From positions 1,922,001 to 1,986,000 of the forward strand of contig NZ_CP059162.1 of the NCBI RefSeq assembly GCF_013466605.1: DNA of 64,000 nt. The letters run 5' to 3'. The DNA is from Pseudomonas chlororaphis subsp. aurantiaca (GTDB lineage: Bacteria; Pseudomonadota; Gammaproteobacteria; Pseudomonadales; Pseudomonadaceae). Of this stretch, positions 37,237 through 45,518 are shown piece by piece; the first letter of the stretch is position 1, and each line of letters starts with the position of its first letter. The notes under the pieces are model-generated. The model worked only from the letters and a program-made list of their open reading frames with translations, did no database searches and had not been told where the DNA came from. The translations under genes and the position numbers were made by a program.

Positions 37237-38161
37237 AATGCTGCACACCGGCCAGGTCATGGTCGACCTGGTGATGTCCGTGGACCGCCTGCCGAGCTCC
37301 GGCGGCGACGTGCTGGCGCAGTCCGCCAGCTTCGAGGCCGGCGGCGGCTTCAACGTGATGGCTGCCGCCCAGCGTAATGGCCTGCCGGTGCTGTACCTGG
37401 GGCGACACGGCAACGGTCGCTTCGGGGATCTGGCACGGGAGGCGATGCGCGCCGAGGGCATCCAGATCGCTCTCGAGGCCAGCCGTACCGAGGACACCGG
37501 CCTGTGCGTGGCGCTGACCGAAGCCACGGCCGAACGCAGCTTCATTTCCTACATCGGGGCGGAAGGCCAGCTGTCGGCCCAGGACCTGGCCGGTGTCGCG
37601 GTGCAGGCCGACGACTTTGTCTATGTCAGCGGCTACAGCCTGCTGCATGTGGGCAAGGCCGAGGCCTTGCTGGACTGGCTGCTGGCCTTGCCACAGGCGA
37701 TCCGGCTGGTGTTCGATCCGGGCCCGCTGGTGGATTCGCCGGACTCCGCGGCCATGCGCCGGCTGCTGCCGCGTATCGATCTCTGGACCAGCAACAGCGT
37801 CGAGGCCTTGCGTTTCACCGGGACCACGACCATCGCCGCAGCCCTGCGACGTTTGCATGAGGGGCTGCCGCGGGAGGTGTTGCTGGTGGTCAGGGACGGG
37901 CCGCAGGGCTGCTGGGTCAGCCAGCATGGCCACAGCGCCCATGTGCCGGGCTTCAAGGTCCAGGCGGTGGACAGCAATGGCGCTGGCGATGCCCATGCCG
38001 GAGTTTTCGTCGCGGCCCTGGCGCAGGGGCTGGAGCCGTTGCAGGCGGCGCGCCGTGCCAACGCCGCGGCGGCCCTGGCGGTGACCCGCTGGGGGCCGGC
38101 CACCGCGCCGGGCGCGGCGGAGGTGGATGCGCTGGTCAACGGGGATAACGTCCGAGCCTAG
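37229..38161 (+). CDS. PfkB family carbohydrate/nucleoside kinase
   Basis: The 310-residue ribokinase-like kinase has an N-terminal substrate region ASFEAGGGFNVMAAAQRNG (about residues 28-46). The C-terminal PfkB signature VDSNGAGDAHAGVF (about 247-260) has the catalytic Asp and anion hole. ATG 37229 (MPRMLHTGQVMVDLVMSVD) overlaps the permease end by 8 nt; ATG 37223 and 37238 are in frame too. It is the last operon gene and corresponds to YegV. The phosphoacceptor is unknown; a ribose or nucleoside released by the glycohydrolase is plausible. Confidence 0.88.
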   Translation: MPRMLHTGQVMVDLVMSVDRLPSSGGDVLAQSASFEAGGGFNVMAAAQRNGLPVLYLGRHGNGRFGDLAREAMRAEGIQIALEASRTEDTGLCVALTEATAERSFISYIGAEGQLSAQDLAGVAVQADDFVYVSGYSLLHVGKAEALLDWLLALPQAIRLVFDPGPLVDSPDSAAMRRLLPRIDLWTSNSVEALRFTGTTTIAAALRRLHEGLPREVLLVVRDGPQGCWVSQHGHSAHVPGFKVQAVDSNGAGDAHAGVFVAALAQGLEPLQAARRANAAAALAVTRWGPATAPGAAEVDALVNGDNVRA

Positions 38162-38176
38162 GTGTTTACCGACTGA

Positions 38177-38234
38177 ACGAGAGCGATCGCGAGCAAGCTC
38201 ATTCCCGCTGGGAGTGGGCCTGCTCGCGATCCAC
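38177..38234. repeat. REP-like palindromic repeat
   Basis: GATCGCGAGCAAGCTC (38184-38199) and GGGCCTGCTCGCGATC (38217-38232) are inverted arms of a Pseudomonas REP-type palindrome. It lies in the 76-bp space between the convergent kinase and Rho-N-like genes. Confidence 0.75.
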
Positions 38235-38237
38235 GGT

Positions 38238-38618
38238 TTATCCCGCCTTGCGCAATGCGTCGATCAATTGCTGCTTGCTCATGGTCGAGCGGCCGCGGAT
38301 ATTCTTCACCCGGGCTTCCTTCAGCAGGCTGTCTTTCGTCTGGGTACTCAGCGAGGCCTGGCTGTTACGGGCGTGCCCCTCACGGCTGGCGGCGGCACGC
38401 TTGGCCGAGGAGTGGCGTGCGGCGGCCTTTTCCGAGGCCGGTGTGCGTTGCCCGGAGCCGCCAGCCCGTTCCCCTCCACCGGACTGCTTGTTCACCGTGG
38501 CCCAGGCGCGCGCTTCGGCCTCGTCCTTGGGCACGCCCTTGGCTTCGTAGCCGGCTTCGATATGCGCGGCCTTGCGCTTCTGTTCGGCGGTGTATTTGGC
38601 TTTGCTTCCACGAGGCAT
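38238..38618 (-). CDS. Small basic protein with C-terminal Rho-N/SAP-like domain
   Basis: The 126-residue, Lys/Ala/Arg-rich protein starts MPRGSKAKYTAEQKRKAAHI. ATG 38618 is supported by AAAGGAG 8 nt upstream. The middle is low complexity (GGGERAGGSGQRTPASEKAA). The C-terminus SLLKEARVKNIRGRSTMSKQ followed by QLIDALRKAG resembles the Rho termination factor N-terminal (SAP-like) fold, a nucleic-acid-binding element. Similar Pseudomonas proteins are annotated as plasmid stabilisation or Rho-N proteins. A perfect CRP/Vfr-type site lies 105 bp upstream. Confidence 0.8.
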   Translation of the reverse strand: MPRGSKAKYTAEQKRKAAHIEAGYEAKGVPKDEAEARAWATVNKQSGGGERAGGSGQRTPASEKAAARHSSAKRAAASREGHARNSQASLSTQTKDSLLKEARVKNIRGRSTMSKQQLIDALRKAG

Positions 38619-39017
38619 GAGGGCTCTCCTTTGGCAATGGATACCTGAAGTTGGGGCGGGGAAAGGGCCGATAAGTGCCCGGGAATCGACGAATGGGGCT
38701 CTCGACACCGGTGCCCGAGGGGTGTGATCGCGATCACAGAAGCACGGCATTTCGCACAAAAGCGGCAGGCAGGACGGCCCGAGGTTTGCCAGGGCGGAGG
38801 AAGTCTCGCACAATGCCTGCCCCGGAAATGGATGCGTCTGACGAGTTGTCGGGCCTTTTCGCGAGATTCTCATGGATGATTCTTACGCCCCAGATCAGGG
38901 GCGGCTGATCGACACAGTACGCCCGCTATCAATCCCCTGTTGCGCAAATCCAACCCCGTCACCGGTCTGCCGCTGCCGTGCGGTGTGGTCGTGGCCTGTT
39001 TTTAAAGGAATGAACCA
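38619..39017. other. 399-bp divergent intergenic region
   Basis: No gene is seen. It contains the ribosome site of the Rho-N-like gene, the Vfr/CRP-type palindrome (38723-38738) and an AAAGGAATGAACC leader directly before the DUF3829 lipoprotein at 39018. Confidence 0.7.
38723..38738. promoter_or_regulatory. Perfect Vfr/CRP-type binding site
   Basis: TGTGATCGCGATCACA is a full 16-bp palindrome matching the CRP consensus TGTGA-N6-TCACA. It is 105 bp upstream of the Rho-N-like gene and 280 bp upstream of the DUF3829 gene. Confidence 0.7.
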
Positions 39018-39998
39018 ATGAATACCCGGATGTTTTTGGCTGCGGCCCTGTTGGGCGGCAGCGTGCTGCTGGCCGGTTGTGGTGACAAGAGTGAAAAAGT
39101 CAGCCAGCCCGCGGCACAGGTCGATGCCCGGCAGCAGGAAATCGACAAATACAACCAGTACGTCGGTGCGGCGAACAGCATCAGCGAATCCTTCCAGACG
39201 TTCTTGCAGCGTTACCAGCAGTACGAGGTGCCGGCCCTGGCGGCCAAGGCGCCGATCACCGCTTTCAGCGTCGGCAACGATATCCTCATCGATCGCCTGA
39301 GCCGGGCCCTGGATGGCGCCCTGGCCATCGATACGCCCATCCCGGAAGTGGATCTGGCGGCCCAGGCCTTTTCCGCGGCCCTGAAAACCCTCTCGCCGCT
39401 GAGCCATGAACTGCAGAACTACGCCACTTCCAAGGGCTACCTGAGCGACAACGGCGAGCTGGCCCGTCGCCAGAGCCAGGCCTATCTGGCCGCCCTGACC
39501 GCGGTCAGCGAAAAGGAGCAGGACTTCTACGCCGGCCTGGGCGCGCGCGACCTGGCGCTGACCAAGCAGGCCTTCGATGAGGCGCCGAAAGACACCGCGG
39601 CCTATTACCGTGCCGGGTTGATCTACTACGGCAAACTCAACACCGCCGATGCCGAGACGCTGTTCGCCGAACCGAACGATCCGCAGGCACTGGCGGCTTT
39701 CGAGAAGTCCCTGGCACTGGTGGCCGACGCGGCCGCGGGCTGGAATGGCAAGGTCAGCGCCCAGGCGGCACAGAGCGGCAAGTCGTGCGGTGGCGGCATG
39801 CTGGAAATCAATGAGTTCATCGGCCAGTCGCGTTCGATCATCCGCGACGTCAAGGACGGGGTGTACAAGCGCGCTCCCGAGGGCGCGATGAAGAACCTGC
39901 CGGCGCATATGCAGAGCTCGAGCATCGTTCGCTCGGCCAACCGCTACAACCGCACCTACGGCAACATGATCAATCGCTTCAACCATCCGACCTGCTGA
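39018..39998 (+). CDS. DUF3829 (YiiG-type) lipoprotein
   Basis: The 326-residue predicted lipoprotein has signal MNTRMFLAAALLGGSVLLAGC, with lipobox LAGC and Cys at about 21. The mature part is mostly helical (YNQYVGAANSISESFQTFLQ, then AYLAALTAVSEKEQDFYAG), as in DUF3829/YiiG proteins of unknown function. It has only one further Cys cluster (SGKSCGGGM and a C-terminal HPTC), which could form a disulfide. AAAGGAATG precedes ATG 39018. A 10-bp perfect hairpin follows its stop. Confidence 0.85.
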   Translation: MNTRMFLAAALLGGSVLLAGCGDKSEKVSQPAAQVDARQQEIDKYNQYVGAANSISESFQTFLQRYQQYEVPALAAKAPITAFSVGNDILIDRLSRALDGALAIDTPIPEVDLAAQAFSAALKTLSPLSHELQNYATSKGYLSDNGELARRQSQAYLAALTAVSEKEQDFYAGLGARDLALTKQAFDEAPKDTAAYYRAGLIYYGKLNTADAETLFAEPNDPQALAAFEKSLALVADAAAGWNGKVSAQAAQSGKSCGGGMLEINEFIGQSRSIIRDVKDGVYKRAPEGAMKNLPAHMQSSSIVRSANRYNRTYGNMINRFNHPTC

Positions 39999-40010
39999 AT
40001 CGGCGCTGTC

Positions 40011-40036
40011 GGCACCCGCGTCGTAACGCGGGTGCC
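40011..40036. terminator. Perfect hairpin after the DUF3829 gene
   Basis: GGCACCCGCG-TCGTAA-CGCGGGTGCC is a 10-bp stem with a 6-nt loop but no T-run on either strand. It may be a weak terminator or an mRNA 3'-end stabiliser. Confidence 0.45.
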
Positions 40037-40067
40037 GGTGGGCGCGAACGAACGCCCGGGTCTTCGG

Positions 40068-40322
40068 TCAGGCGTCCAGCTTGCGGGCCGCTTCCACTCC
40101 GGAAGCGGTCAGCTTGATCGGCAGGTTCAGGGCATGTTCGCCCGCCGGGTTGAGGGTGACATGGCCCTCCTTGATCAAGCCGCGTTCCTGCAACATTGCC
40201 AGGGTGCTGGCCACGACTCTTTCGCCGCGATAGTTATCCAGCACCTCCTTGCCCAGGCCGTTGGGGTGGGCGTGCAGCAAGCGGGTGAGCACTTCTTTTT
40301 CCAGCTCTTTGTCGACGTTCAT
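40068..40322 (-). CDS. Small winged-helix-like hypothetical protein
   Basis: The 84-residue protein (MNVDKELEKEVLTRLLHAHP to the C-terminal VEAARKLDA) has a helix-rich pattern with STLAMLQERGLIKEGHVTLN. This resembles the recognition helix and wing of a small winged-helix domain. No family is recognised with confidence. ATG 40322 is followed upstream by an AGAGGTCC-type site. It is the distal gene of a possible pair with the secreted small protein at 40359-40667. Confidence 0.65.
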   Translation of the reverse strand: MNVDKELEKEVLTRLLHAHPNGLGKEVLDNYRGERVVASTLAMLQERGLIKEGHVTLNPAGEHALNLPIKLTASGVEAARKLDA

Positions 40323-40358
40323 GCGGACCTCTGTGTGGGGGAAGGGTGCGTGCCTGGT

Positions 40359-40667
40359 TTATTGATCGGTGCCGTGGCCTTCGGAGCCTGTGCCGCCGGT
40401 GGTGGTTTTCGGCTTGCTGTCCGGCGGGTTGGTGTCCAGGGTGCCGGCGCGGCCGGTGTCGTTGCCCTGGATGCGCGGATCGGTACCCGTGGCGGGGGGC
40501 AGGGTGCTTTCATCCACCTGCGGCGGGTTGATATTGATGCTCGGCGAGCCTTGGGTGGCCGGGGACTTTGGCCGTTCCACCGGATCGGCGGGGCCGCTGG
40601 CGCCGGCGAAGGCCGCCGAGGACAGCAGCCCGGCCAGGGCGAGGAGCGTCAGCCTGGATTTGATCAT
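40359..40667 (-). CDS. Small secreted Pro/Thr/Gly-rich hypothetical protein
   Basis: The 102-residue protein has a clear Sec signal peptide (MIKSRLTLLALAGLLSSAAFA, cleavage after AFA). The mature part is low complexity and Pro/Gly/Thr/Asp-rich (VERPKSPATQGSPSININPP; GRAGTLDTNPPDSKPKT). No domain or Cys is present. ATG 40667 has GGAGGCGAC upstream. It is probably a disordered periplasmic protein. The function is unknown. Confidence 0.65.
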   Translation of the reverse strand: MIKSRLTLLALAGLLSSAAFAGASGPADPVERPKSPATQGSPSININPPQVDESTLPPATGTDPRIQGNDTGRAGTLDTNPPDSKPKTTTGGTGSEGHGTDQ

Positions 40668-40753
40668 GATGTCGCCTCCATTCGTTTTTAGAGTCGCTAC
40701 CTGATCTTGGGCTGCCGGTGATTTTGATTGGTGCCTGATGAACGACGAACGGT

Positions 40754-41965
40754 TCAGGCGTTCTGCGCCACCCCGCCGGGTTTCAGCCCGCGCCAGACCA
40801 GGCGCCCGACGCTGATCAGCCAGTTCAGCAGGGCGATGCCCAGCACCGTGAGCATCAGGGCTGGCATGCCCTGTTCGACGATGATCCGGCCGGCCAGCAG
40901 CGGAAAGCCGAACACCCCGATGAAATAGGCCAGGCTGAACAGCAGCAAGGCTTGCGAGGTGTCGCCGGGCGGCGCTTCGTTGGCGGCCAGGCCGTTGATC
41001 ACCGAGTAGGTCAGGCCGTAGCCGACCCCCAGGACCACGGCGGCCAGCAGATAACTCTCCGCGTCATCGACCATCAGCTGGAACATCAGGATCGATCCCA
41101 GCATCAGCCCCGAGAGCAGGCACGCCGCGCGATAGGCGTCGCGCTTGACCACAAAGCCGGCGATCAGCAGGCGGCTGCCGATGGCGGCCGCCATAAAGCC
41201 GAGAAAGAACAGCGAATAGTCCAGCGATCGGGAGGCCGCGTAGCTGGTCTGGAAACTCGACAGGCCGCCGAATACGCAGCCGCCGAGACCGACCATGAGG
41301 ATCGGGAACAAGGCCTTGGACGAGAGCACCCGGGCACTGCTGGCCCAACTGATTTTCGCCGCGCCGGCCCCCAGATGGCTGGGGTGTCTTTTCAGCTGCG
41401 CGCCCAGGCGCCAGAAGATCAGCACGCCGATCAGGCTGGCGGCCGCGGCGAGCAGAAAGGCCGCAGTCAACGGGTAACCCAGGGCGTTGGCCAGCCGCCC
41501 CAGCAGCGGGCCCGAGCCGATGCCGCTCATCATGCTGCCCGACAGCAGGGCGAAGAACCTGGCCCGCTGCGCCGGCGCCACCATCATTGCCACGATGATC
41601 GGCCCCAGGGTGTAAAACACGCCCCAGCCCAGGCCCAGGGTCAGGCCGAAAAACAGCAGGGCATCGCCGAAGCCCGGCGTCAGGGCAAAGCCCAGGCTGG
41701 CGACCACCAGCAGGCAACCGAACAGGGCAATCGAGCGCGCGGCGCCGAGCAGGTCCGACAGGTGCCCCGAGAAGATCACCGCGACCAAGGTGCTGAGCAT
41801 GGCGACCGAAATCACGCTGCCGGCATCGTGCTCATTGCCACCGCGCGAGCCGATCAGCAGCGAGAGCAGGAAGGTCGAGCCATAGGACAGCGACAGCAGG
41901 TAGCTGGCGACGCAGAACAGCCCGAACAGCCTGGCTGGAACCATGGGGGGGGTAGCGCTGGGCAT
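40754..41965 (-). CDS. MFS transporter
   Basis: The 403-residue integral membrane protein has about 12 predicted spans. Visible features are FSGHLSDLLGAARSIALFG (the loop 2-3 signature region, about residues 66-84), GLGWGVFYTLGPIIVAMM and a central LKRHPSHLGAG loop. It resembles the YcaD/CynX-like small-substrate branch of the major facilitator superfamily. The substrate is unknown. The gene is isolated, with an HD hydrolase gene upstream on the same strand after 108 bp. Confidence 0.85.
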   Translation of the reverse strand: MPSATPPMVPARLFGLFCVASYLLSLSYGSTFLLSLLIGSRGGNEHDAGSVISVAMLSTLVAVIFSGHLSDLLGAARSIALFGCLLVVASLGFALTPGFGDALLFFGLTLGLGWGVFYTLGPIIVAMMVAPAQRARFFALLSGSMMSGIGSGPLLGRLANALGYPLTAAFLLAAAASLIGVLIFWRLGAQLKRHPSHLGAGAAKISWASSARVLSSKALFPILMVGLGGCVFGGLSSFQTSYAASRSLDYSLFFLGFMAAAIGSRLLIAGFVVKRDAYRAACLLSGLMLGSILMFQLMVDDAESYLLAAVVLGVGYGLTYSVINGLAANEAPPGDTSQALLLFSLAYFIGVFGFPLLAGRIIVEQGMPALMLTVLGIALLNWLISVGRLVWRGLKPGGVAQNA

Positions 41966-42073
41966 GCGCGGGCCTCGTCTGTTGTTGGATTCATGAGGCG
42001 CCGTTCTACCATGGGCGGCTGTCGCGTTAGTTGTGATCTTGCAGGCTTCAGGATTAGCCCACAGCGGAGTAAG

Positions 42074-42724
42074 TCAGTCGCCGATCTCGTCAATGAACTC
42101 GTCCATGAAGCGCTTCAGTCGGGCATGCCGCACCTGCGCCAGGCGCGCGCCGGTCACGGTCTGAAAGCCCTCGGCCAGGTGCAGCAGCTTGGTGTGGAAG
42201 TGGTCGAGGGTGAAGTTCAGGTCGTCGTAACCGCGGTGCTCAGCGTGCGGGTCGTGGGGATCGTAGAAGGCTCGGTTCAACCGGCCGCCGATATAGAAGG
42301 TGCGGGCCACGCCGAGAGCGCCCAGGGCGTCGAGACGGTCGGCGTCCTGCAGGATCTTCGCCTCCAGGGTGTCGGCCTGGATGGCGGCGGAAAAGCTGTG
42401 GGCTTCGATGGCGTGGGCCACTGCGGCGATCTTGGCTTCGGGCCAGCTCAGTTGATGCAGCAGGACCGCGGCCTTTTCCGCCGACAGGCGCGAGGCCTGG
42501 GCGCGCAGCGGTGAGCTCTTTTCCACGGCGACGCAGTCGTGCAACAGGGTGGCGGCCAGCAACACCTGCAAGTCGCCGCCGTCTTCCCTGGCGATACGCC
42601 GCACATTGGCCCACACCCGCTGCAGGTGCGACAGGTCGTGGGCGCCGTCGTCGACGGGCTCCAAGGCGTGGGGTAGCAGGGTGTTGGCGAGATCGGGCAG
42701 GGGAGCAAAAGCGTGGGCGGTCAT
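42074..42724 (-). CDS. HD domain phosphohydrolase (YedJ-type)
   Basis: The 216-residue HD-superfamily protein has HDLSHLQRVWANVRRIARED (about residues 29-48), LLAATLLHDCVAVEK (about 54-68) with the HD pair, and ILQDADRLDALGALG (about 124-138) with the distal Asp. Metal-dependent phosphohydrolase activity is inferred; the nucleotide substrate is unknown. ATG 42724 (MTAHAFAPLPDLANTLLPHA) is divergent from the GNAT gene, with 257 bp between them. Confidence 0.88.
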   Translation of the reverse strand: MTAHAFAPLPDLANTLLPHALEPVDDGAHDLSHLQRVWANVRRIAREDGGDLQVLLAATLLHDCVAVEKSSPLRAQASRLSAEKAAVLLHQLSWPEAKIAAVAHAIEAHSFSAAIQADTLEAKILQDADRLDALGALGVARTFYIGGRLNRAFYDPHDPHAEHRGYDDLNFTLDHFHTKLLHLAEGFQTVTGARLAQVRHARLKRFMDEFIDEIGD

Positions 42725-42981
42725 CAGGGGGAGCCATCAGCGGGTGAATAACGCGCCACTGTAGCCGCTGTCGAAGGCGGCGATAAGGCCCATGGCGCTC
42801 ACACCTGCGTCCTTTGGTGGCTGGCCGGTCGGTCAGTCTGCGGCGCTGGTGGCGGGAATCGGCAATTCCGACATGGACAATCTCCCGCCACGACCTCCAG
42901 GCATATCCCTGTGAAATACCCGTGCATGTCCTTCCCCTGTCGATCTAATATGGCCGCCTGCCTTCCAACCGAGACCCGCCG

Positions 42982-43461
42982 ATGTCCGTCGAAATCCGTC
43001 CAGCCCTGCCCAGCGATGCACCGCAAATCCTTGCCTTCATCAGGGAGTTGGCCGATTACGAACGCGCGCGCCATGAGGTCATCGCCAGCGTCGCCGACAT
43101 CGAGCGCAGCCTGTTCAGCGAGGGTGCCACGGCCCACGGCCTGATCTGCCTGCGCGATGGCATGCCGATCGGTTTCGCGGTGTTTTTCTTCAGCTATTCC
43201 ACCTGGCTGGGCAGCAACTGCCTGTACCTGGAAGACCTCTACATCACCCCTGCACAACGTGGCGGCGGCGCAGGCAAGCAACTGCTGCGACACCTGGCGC
43301 GGATCGCCTGCGACAACGGTTGCGGGCGCTTCGAGTGGAGCGTGCTGGAGTGGAACGAACCGGCGATCCAGTTCTACAAATCCCTGGGCGCCCAGCCCCA
43401 GGAAGAGTGGGTGAGGTACCGCATGGATGGCGATGTGCTGCGCGCGTTCGCCCAAGGCTGA
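42982..43461 (+). CDS. GNAT family N-acetyltransferase
   Basis: The 159-residue protein has the acetyl-CoA-binding motif A in LEDLYITPAQRGGGAGKQLL (about residues 92-111) and a preceding FFFSYSTWLGSNCLYL strand. These match the diamine/aminoglycoside-like N-acetyltransferase subgroup of GNAT. ATG 42982 (MSVEIRPALPSDAPQILAF) follows GAGACCCGCCG. The substrate is unknown. A GC-rich hairpin at 43541 lies after the stop. Confidence 0.9.
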   Translation: MSVEIRPALPSDAPQILAFIRELADYERARHEVIASVADIERSLFSEGATAHGLICLRDGMPIGFAVFFFSYSTWLGSNCLYLEDLYITPAQRGGGAGKQLLRHLARIACDNGCGRFEWSVLEWNEPAIQFYKSLGAQPQEEWVRYRMDGDVLRAFAQG

Positions 43462-43540
43462 GTCCATCGTCAACGCTGTAGGGGCAACCGCTCGCTATCC
43501 GGTTGCTCGCGATTCCTTGCCAGATCCCTCGCTGCCAAGA

Positions 43541-43572
43541 CCGCCCCGTGTACTCGGGGCGGCTGTCGTTTT
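43541..43572 (+). terminator. Probable terminator of the GNAT gene
   Basis: CCGCCCCG-TGTACT-CGGGGCGG is a perfect 8-bp GC stem followed, six bases later, by a short TTTT run. It lies about 80 nt after the GNAT stop. Confidence 0.55.
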
Positions 43573-43724
43573 CCTTCGGGCTTAGGCCCGCATTCACTGC
43601 CCAGGCTCAAAAACCGATCTCACTCGTTGCCGGTTCCTGTTCCCTTGTGGGGACAGGCGGTCGACGCCTGCCTGCTCCCATGAAAACCAGACAGCAGCGG
43701 CCTGTTCTCATGCAAATCAATAAA

Positions 43725-43739
43725 TCCCATAATATGGGA
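43725..43739. promoter_or_regulatory. Palindromic operator candidate of the galactonate operon
   Basis: TCCCATAATATGGGA is a perfect 15-bp palindrome about 14 bp upstream of the -35 box of dgoK. It has the size and symmetry of IclR-family sites, and an IclR gene closes the operon. Confidence 0.6.
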
Positions 43740-43753
43740 GTGATATTTATATA

Positions 43754-43782
43754 TTGAGATTTTATTTGGGTCGGGTTTATAG
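43754..43782 (+). promoter_or_regulatory. Predicted promoter of the dgo operon
   Basis: TTGAGA (43754-43759) and TTATAG (43777-43782) are spaced by 17 bp. The predicted start is near 43789. Confidence 0.55.
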
Positions 43783-43837
43783 TCGCCGCCATCAGCTCTT
43801 ACGCACTCACTGCCAAAAACAACTCACAGGTGAAGCG

Positions 43838-44836
43838 ATGCAGGCGCAATTGATCGCGCTCGATTGGGGAACCACCTCCCTTCGTGCTTACAAACTCGCA
43901 GCAGGCGGCCAGGTGCTGGAACTGCGCGCGTTGACCTCGGGGATCATGCAGTTGCCGAAGGTGGCGCGGATGATTGCCGGCCAGCGCTGCGACGACGGTT
44001 TCGAACTGGCCTTCGACGACGCCTGCGGCGACTGGCTCGACGCGCAGCCGGGGCTGCCGGTGATTGCCTGCGGCATGGTCGGCAGTGCCCAGGGCTGGTG
44101 CGAGGCCAGTTACTGCGAGACTCCGGCGGATGTCGCCCAGCTTGGACAGGCCCTGGTGACCTTGCGCAGCCGGCGCGGGGTGGACGTGCATATCGTGCCG
44201 GGGGTGATCCAGCGTTCGCGCTTGCCGAACGTGATGCGGGGCGAAGAAACCCAGGTGCTGGGTGTGCTGCCGCAACTGGCGGGCGGGGCAGGGGACGACG
44301 TGCTGATCGGCCTGCCCGGCAGTCATTCCAAATGGGTGCAGGTGGCCGATGGTTGCATCCTGCACTTCGACACCTTCATGACCGGCGAGCTGTTCGCCGT
44401 GCTCAGTCAACACAGCATTCTCGGCCGCACCCAAGAGCGTGGCGCGGCGTTCGCTATCGACGCCTTCGACCGCGGCGTGCAGGTGGCCTTTTCCGCCGAG
44501 GGCGAGATCGGCCCGCTGTCGACCCTGTTCAGCGCCCGCAGCCTGGGGTTGACCGGCGAACTCAGCGGCCGCGCCCAGCCGGACTATCTGTCGGGCCTGC
44601 TGATCGGCCACGAACTTTGCGCACTGGCCGCCGTGCAGCGGCGCCGCCGCCACAGCGACCAATTGCCGTCGATCGTGCTGATCGGCAATTCCCAGCTTTG
44701 CGCCCGTTACAGCCGGGCCTTGTCCGCCTGTGGTTTTCCCCGGGCAATCCTGGCCGAACAGGCCACCGAACGCGGTTTATGGCACCTGGCTGAAGCGGCC
44801 GGGCTGCTGGCGCGCGTCCCTTGCGCTCACCCTTGA
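43838..44836 (+). CDS. dgoK: 2-dehydro-3-deoxygalactonokinase
   Basis: DgoK phosphorylates 2-dehydro-3-deoxy-D-galactonate. It is 332 residues. The N-terminal ATP-binding strand is LIALDWGTTSLRAYKLAAGG (about residues 5-24); IGLPGSHSKWVQVADG is near 158 and TGELFAVLSQHSILGR near 181. ATG 43838 (MQAQLIALDWG) is preceded by CAGGTGAAG. It is the first gene of the K-A-D-T-regulator operon for D-galactonate use (the DeLey-Doudoroff branch). Confidence 0.94.
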   Translation: MQAQLIALDWGTTSLRAYKLAAGGQVLELRALTSGIMQLPKVARMIAGQRCDDGFELAFDDACGDWLDAQPGLPVIACGMVGSAQGWCEASYCETPADVAQLGQALVTLRSRRGVDVHIVPGVIQRSRLPNVMRGEETQVLGVLPQLAGGAGDDVLIGLPGSHSKWVQVADGCILHFDTFMTGELFAVLSQHSILGRTQERGAAFAIDAFDRGVQVAFSAEGEIGPLSTLFSARSLGLTGELSGRAQPDYLSGLLIGHELCALAAVQRRRRHSDQLPSIVLIGNSQLCARYSRALSACGFPRAILAEQATERGLWHLAEAAGLLARVPCAHP

Positions 44837-44849
44837 AAAGAGGTCCGAC

Positions 44850-45470
44850 ATGCTCAAGCAAGCACTGGTACATAACGGCCTGATCGCCATTCTCCGGGGG
44901 CTGCGTCCGCAAGAAGCGGCGGCCATCGGCGAGGTGCTGTATCAGGCCGGGTTTCGGGTTATCGAGGTGCCGCTCAACTCTCCACAGCCCTTCGACAGCA
45001 TCCGCATCCTGCGCGACGCCGTGCCTGCCGATTGCCTGATCGGCGCCGGCACGGTGCTGACCCCGGAGCAGGTCGAGCAGGTCAAGGCCGCGGGCGGCCA
45101 GGTGATCGTCATGCCCCACAGCGATCCCAGGGTGCTGCGCGCGGCCAGGGCCGCCGGCCTGTATCTGTCCCCCGGCGTGGCCACGCCGACCGAGGCCTTT
45201 GCCGCGCTGGCCGAAGGCGCCGACGTGCTCAAGCTGTTCCCCGCCGAGCAGATGGGTCCGGCGGTGGTCAAGGCCTGGCTCGCGGTATTGCCGGCCGGCA
45301 GCGTGCTGCTGCCGGTGGGCGGGATCACCCCGGACAACATGCAGGTGTTCGTCGACGCCGGGGTCAAGGGCTTCGGCCTCGGTTCCGGGTTGTTCAAGCC
45401 GGGGATGAGCGCAGCCGAGGTGGCGACTCGCGCCAAGGCCTATGTCACCGCCTGGAACGCCCTGGCTTAA
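44850..45470 (+). CDS. dgoA: 2-dehydro-3-deoxy-6-phosphogalactonate aldolase
   Basis: DgoA cleaves 2-dehydro-3-deoxy-6-phosphogalactonate to pyruvate and glyceraldehyde 3-phosphate. It is 206 residues, a class I KDPG/KDPGal aldolase. The Glu is in GFRVIEVPLNSP (about residues 34-45), the Schiff-base Lys in DVLKLFPAEQMGP (about 124-136), and LPVGGITPDNM is near 152. ATG 44850 follows AAAAGAGGTCC, 13 nt after dgoK. Confidence 0.94.
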   Translation: MLKQALVHNGLIAILRGLRPQEAAAIGEVLYQAGFRVIEVPLNSPQPFDSIRILRDAVPADCLIGAGTVLTPEQVEQVKAAGGQVIVMPHSDPRVLRAARAAGLYLSPGVATPTEAFAALAEGADVLKLFPAEQMGPAVVKAWLAVLPAGSVLLPVGGITPDNMQVFVDAGVKGFGLGSGLFKPGMSAAEVATRAKAYVTAWNALA

Positions 45471-45518
45471 GACTTTTTCTGCGCCATCGGCGCTGCATCC
45501 GACAAGAGAGACAAGCAG

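Larger units (their letters stand above)
43462..43837. other. 376-bp region between the GNAT gene and dgoK
   Basis: No gene is seen. From left to right it holds a hairpin (43541-43562), a GC-balanced stretch, an AT-rich control region with a 15-bp palindrome and a sigma70-like promoter, and a leader of about 50 nt before dgoK. Confidence 0.7.

Noticed and set aside
35554-37545. A 663-codon minus-strand frame opposite the NCS1 permease.
   Set aside because: Composition is dominated by Arg, Gln, His and Gly and it mirrors the permease codons.
40952-42514. A 520-codon plus-strand frame opposite the MFS and HD genes.
   Set aside because: It spans two minus-strand genes with clear domains; the translated sequence is Gln/Arg/Gly-rich and domain-free.
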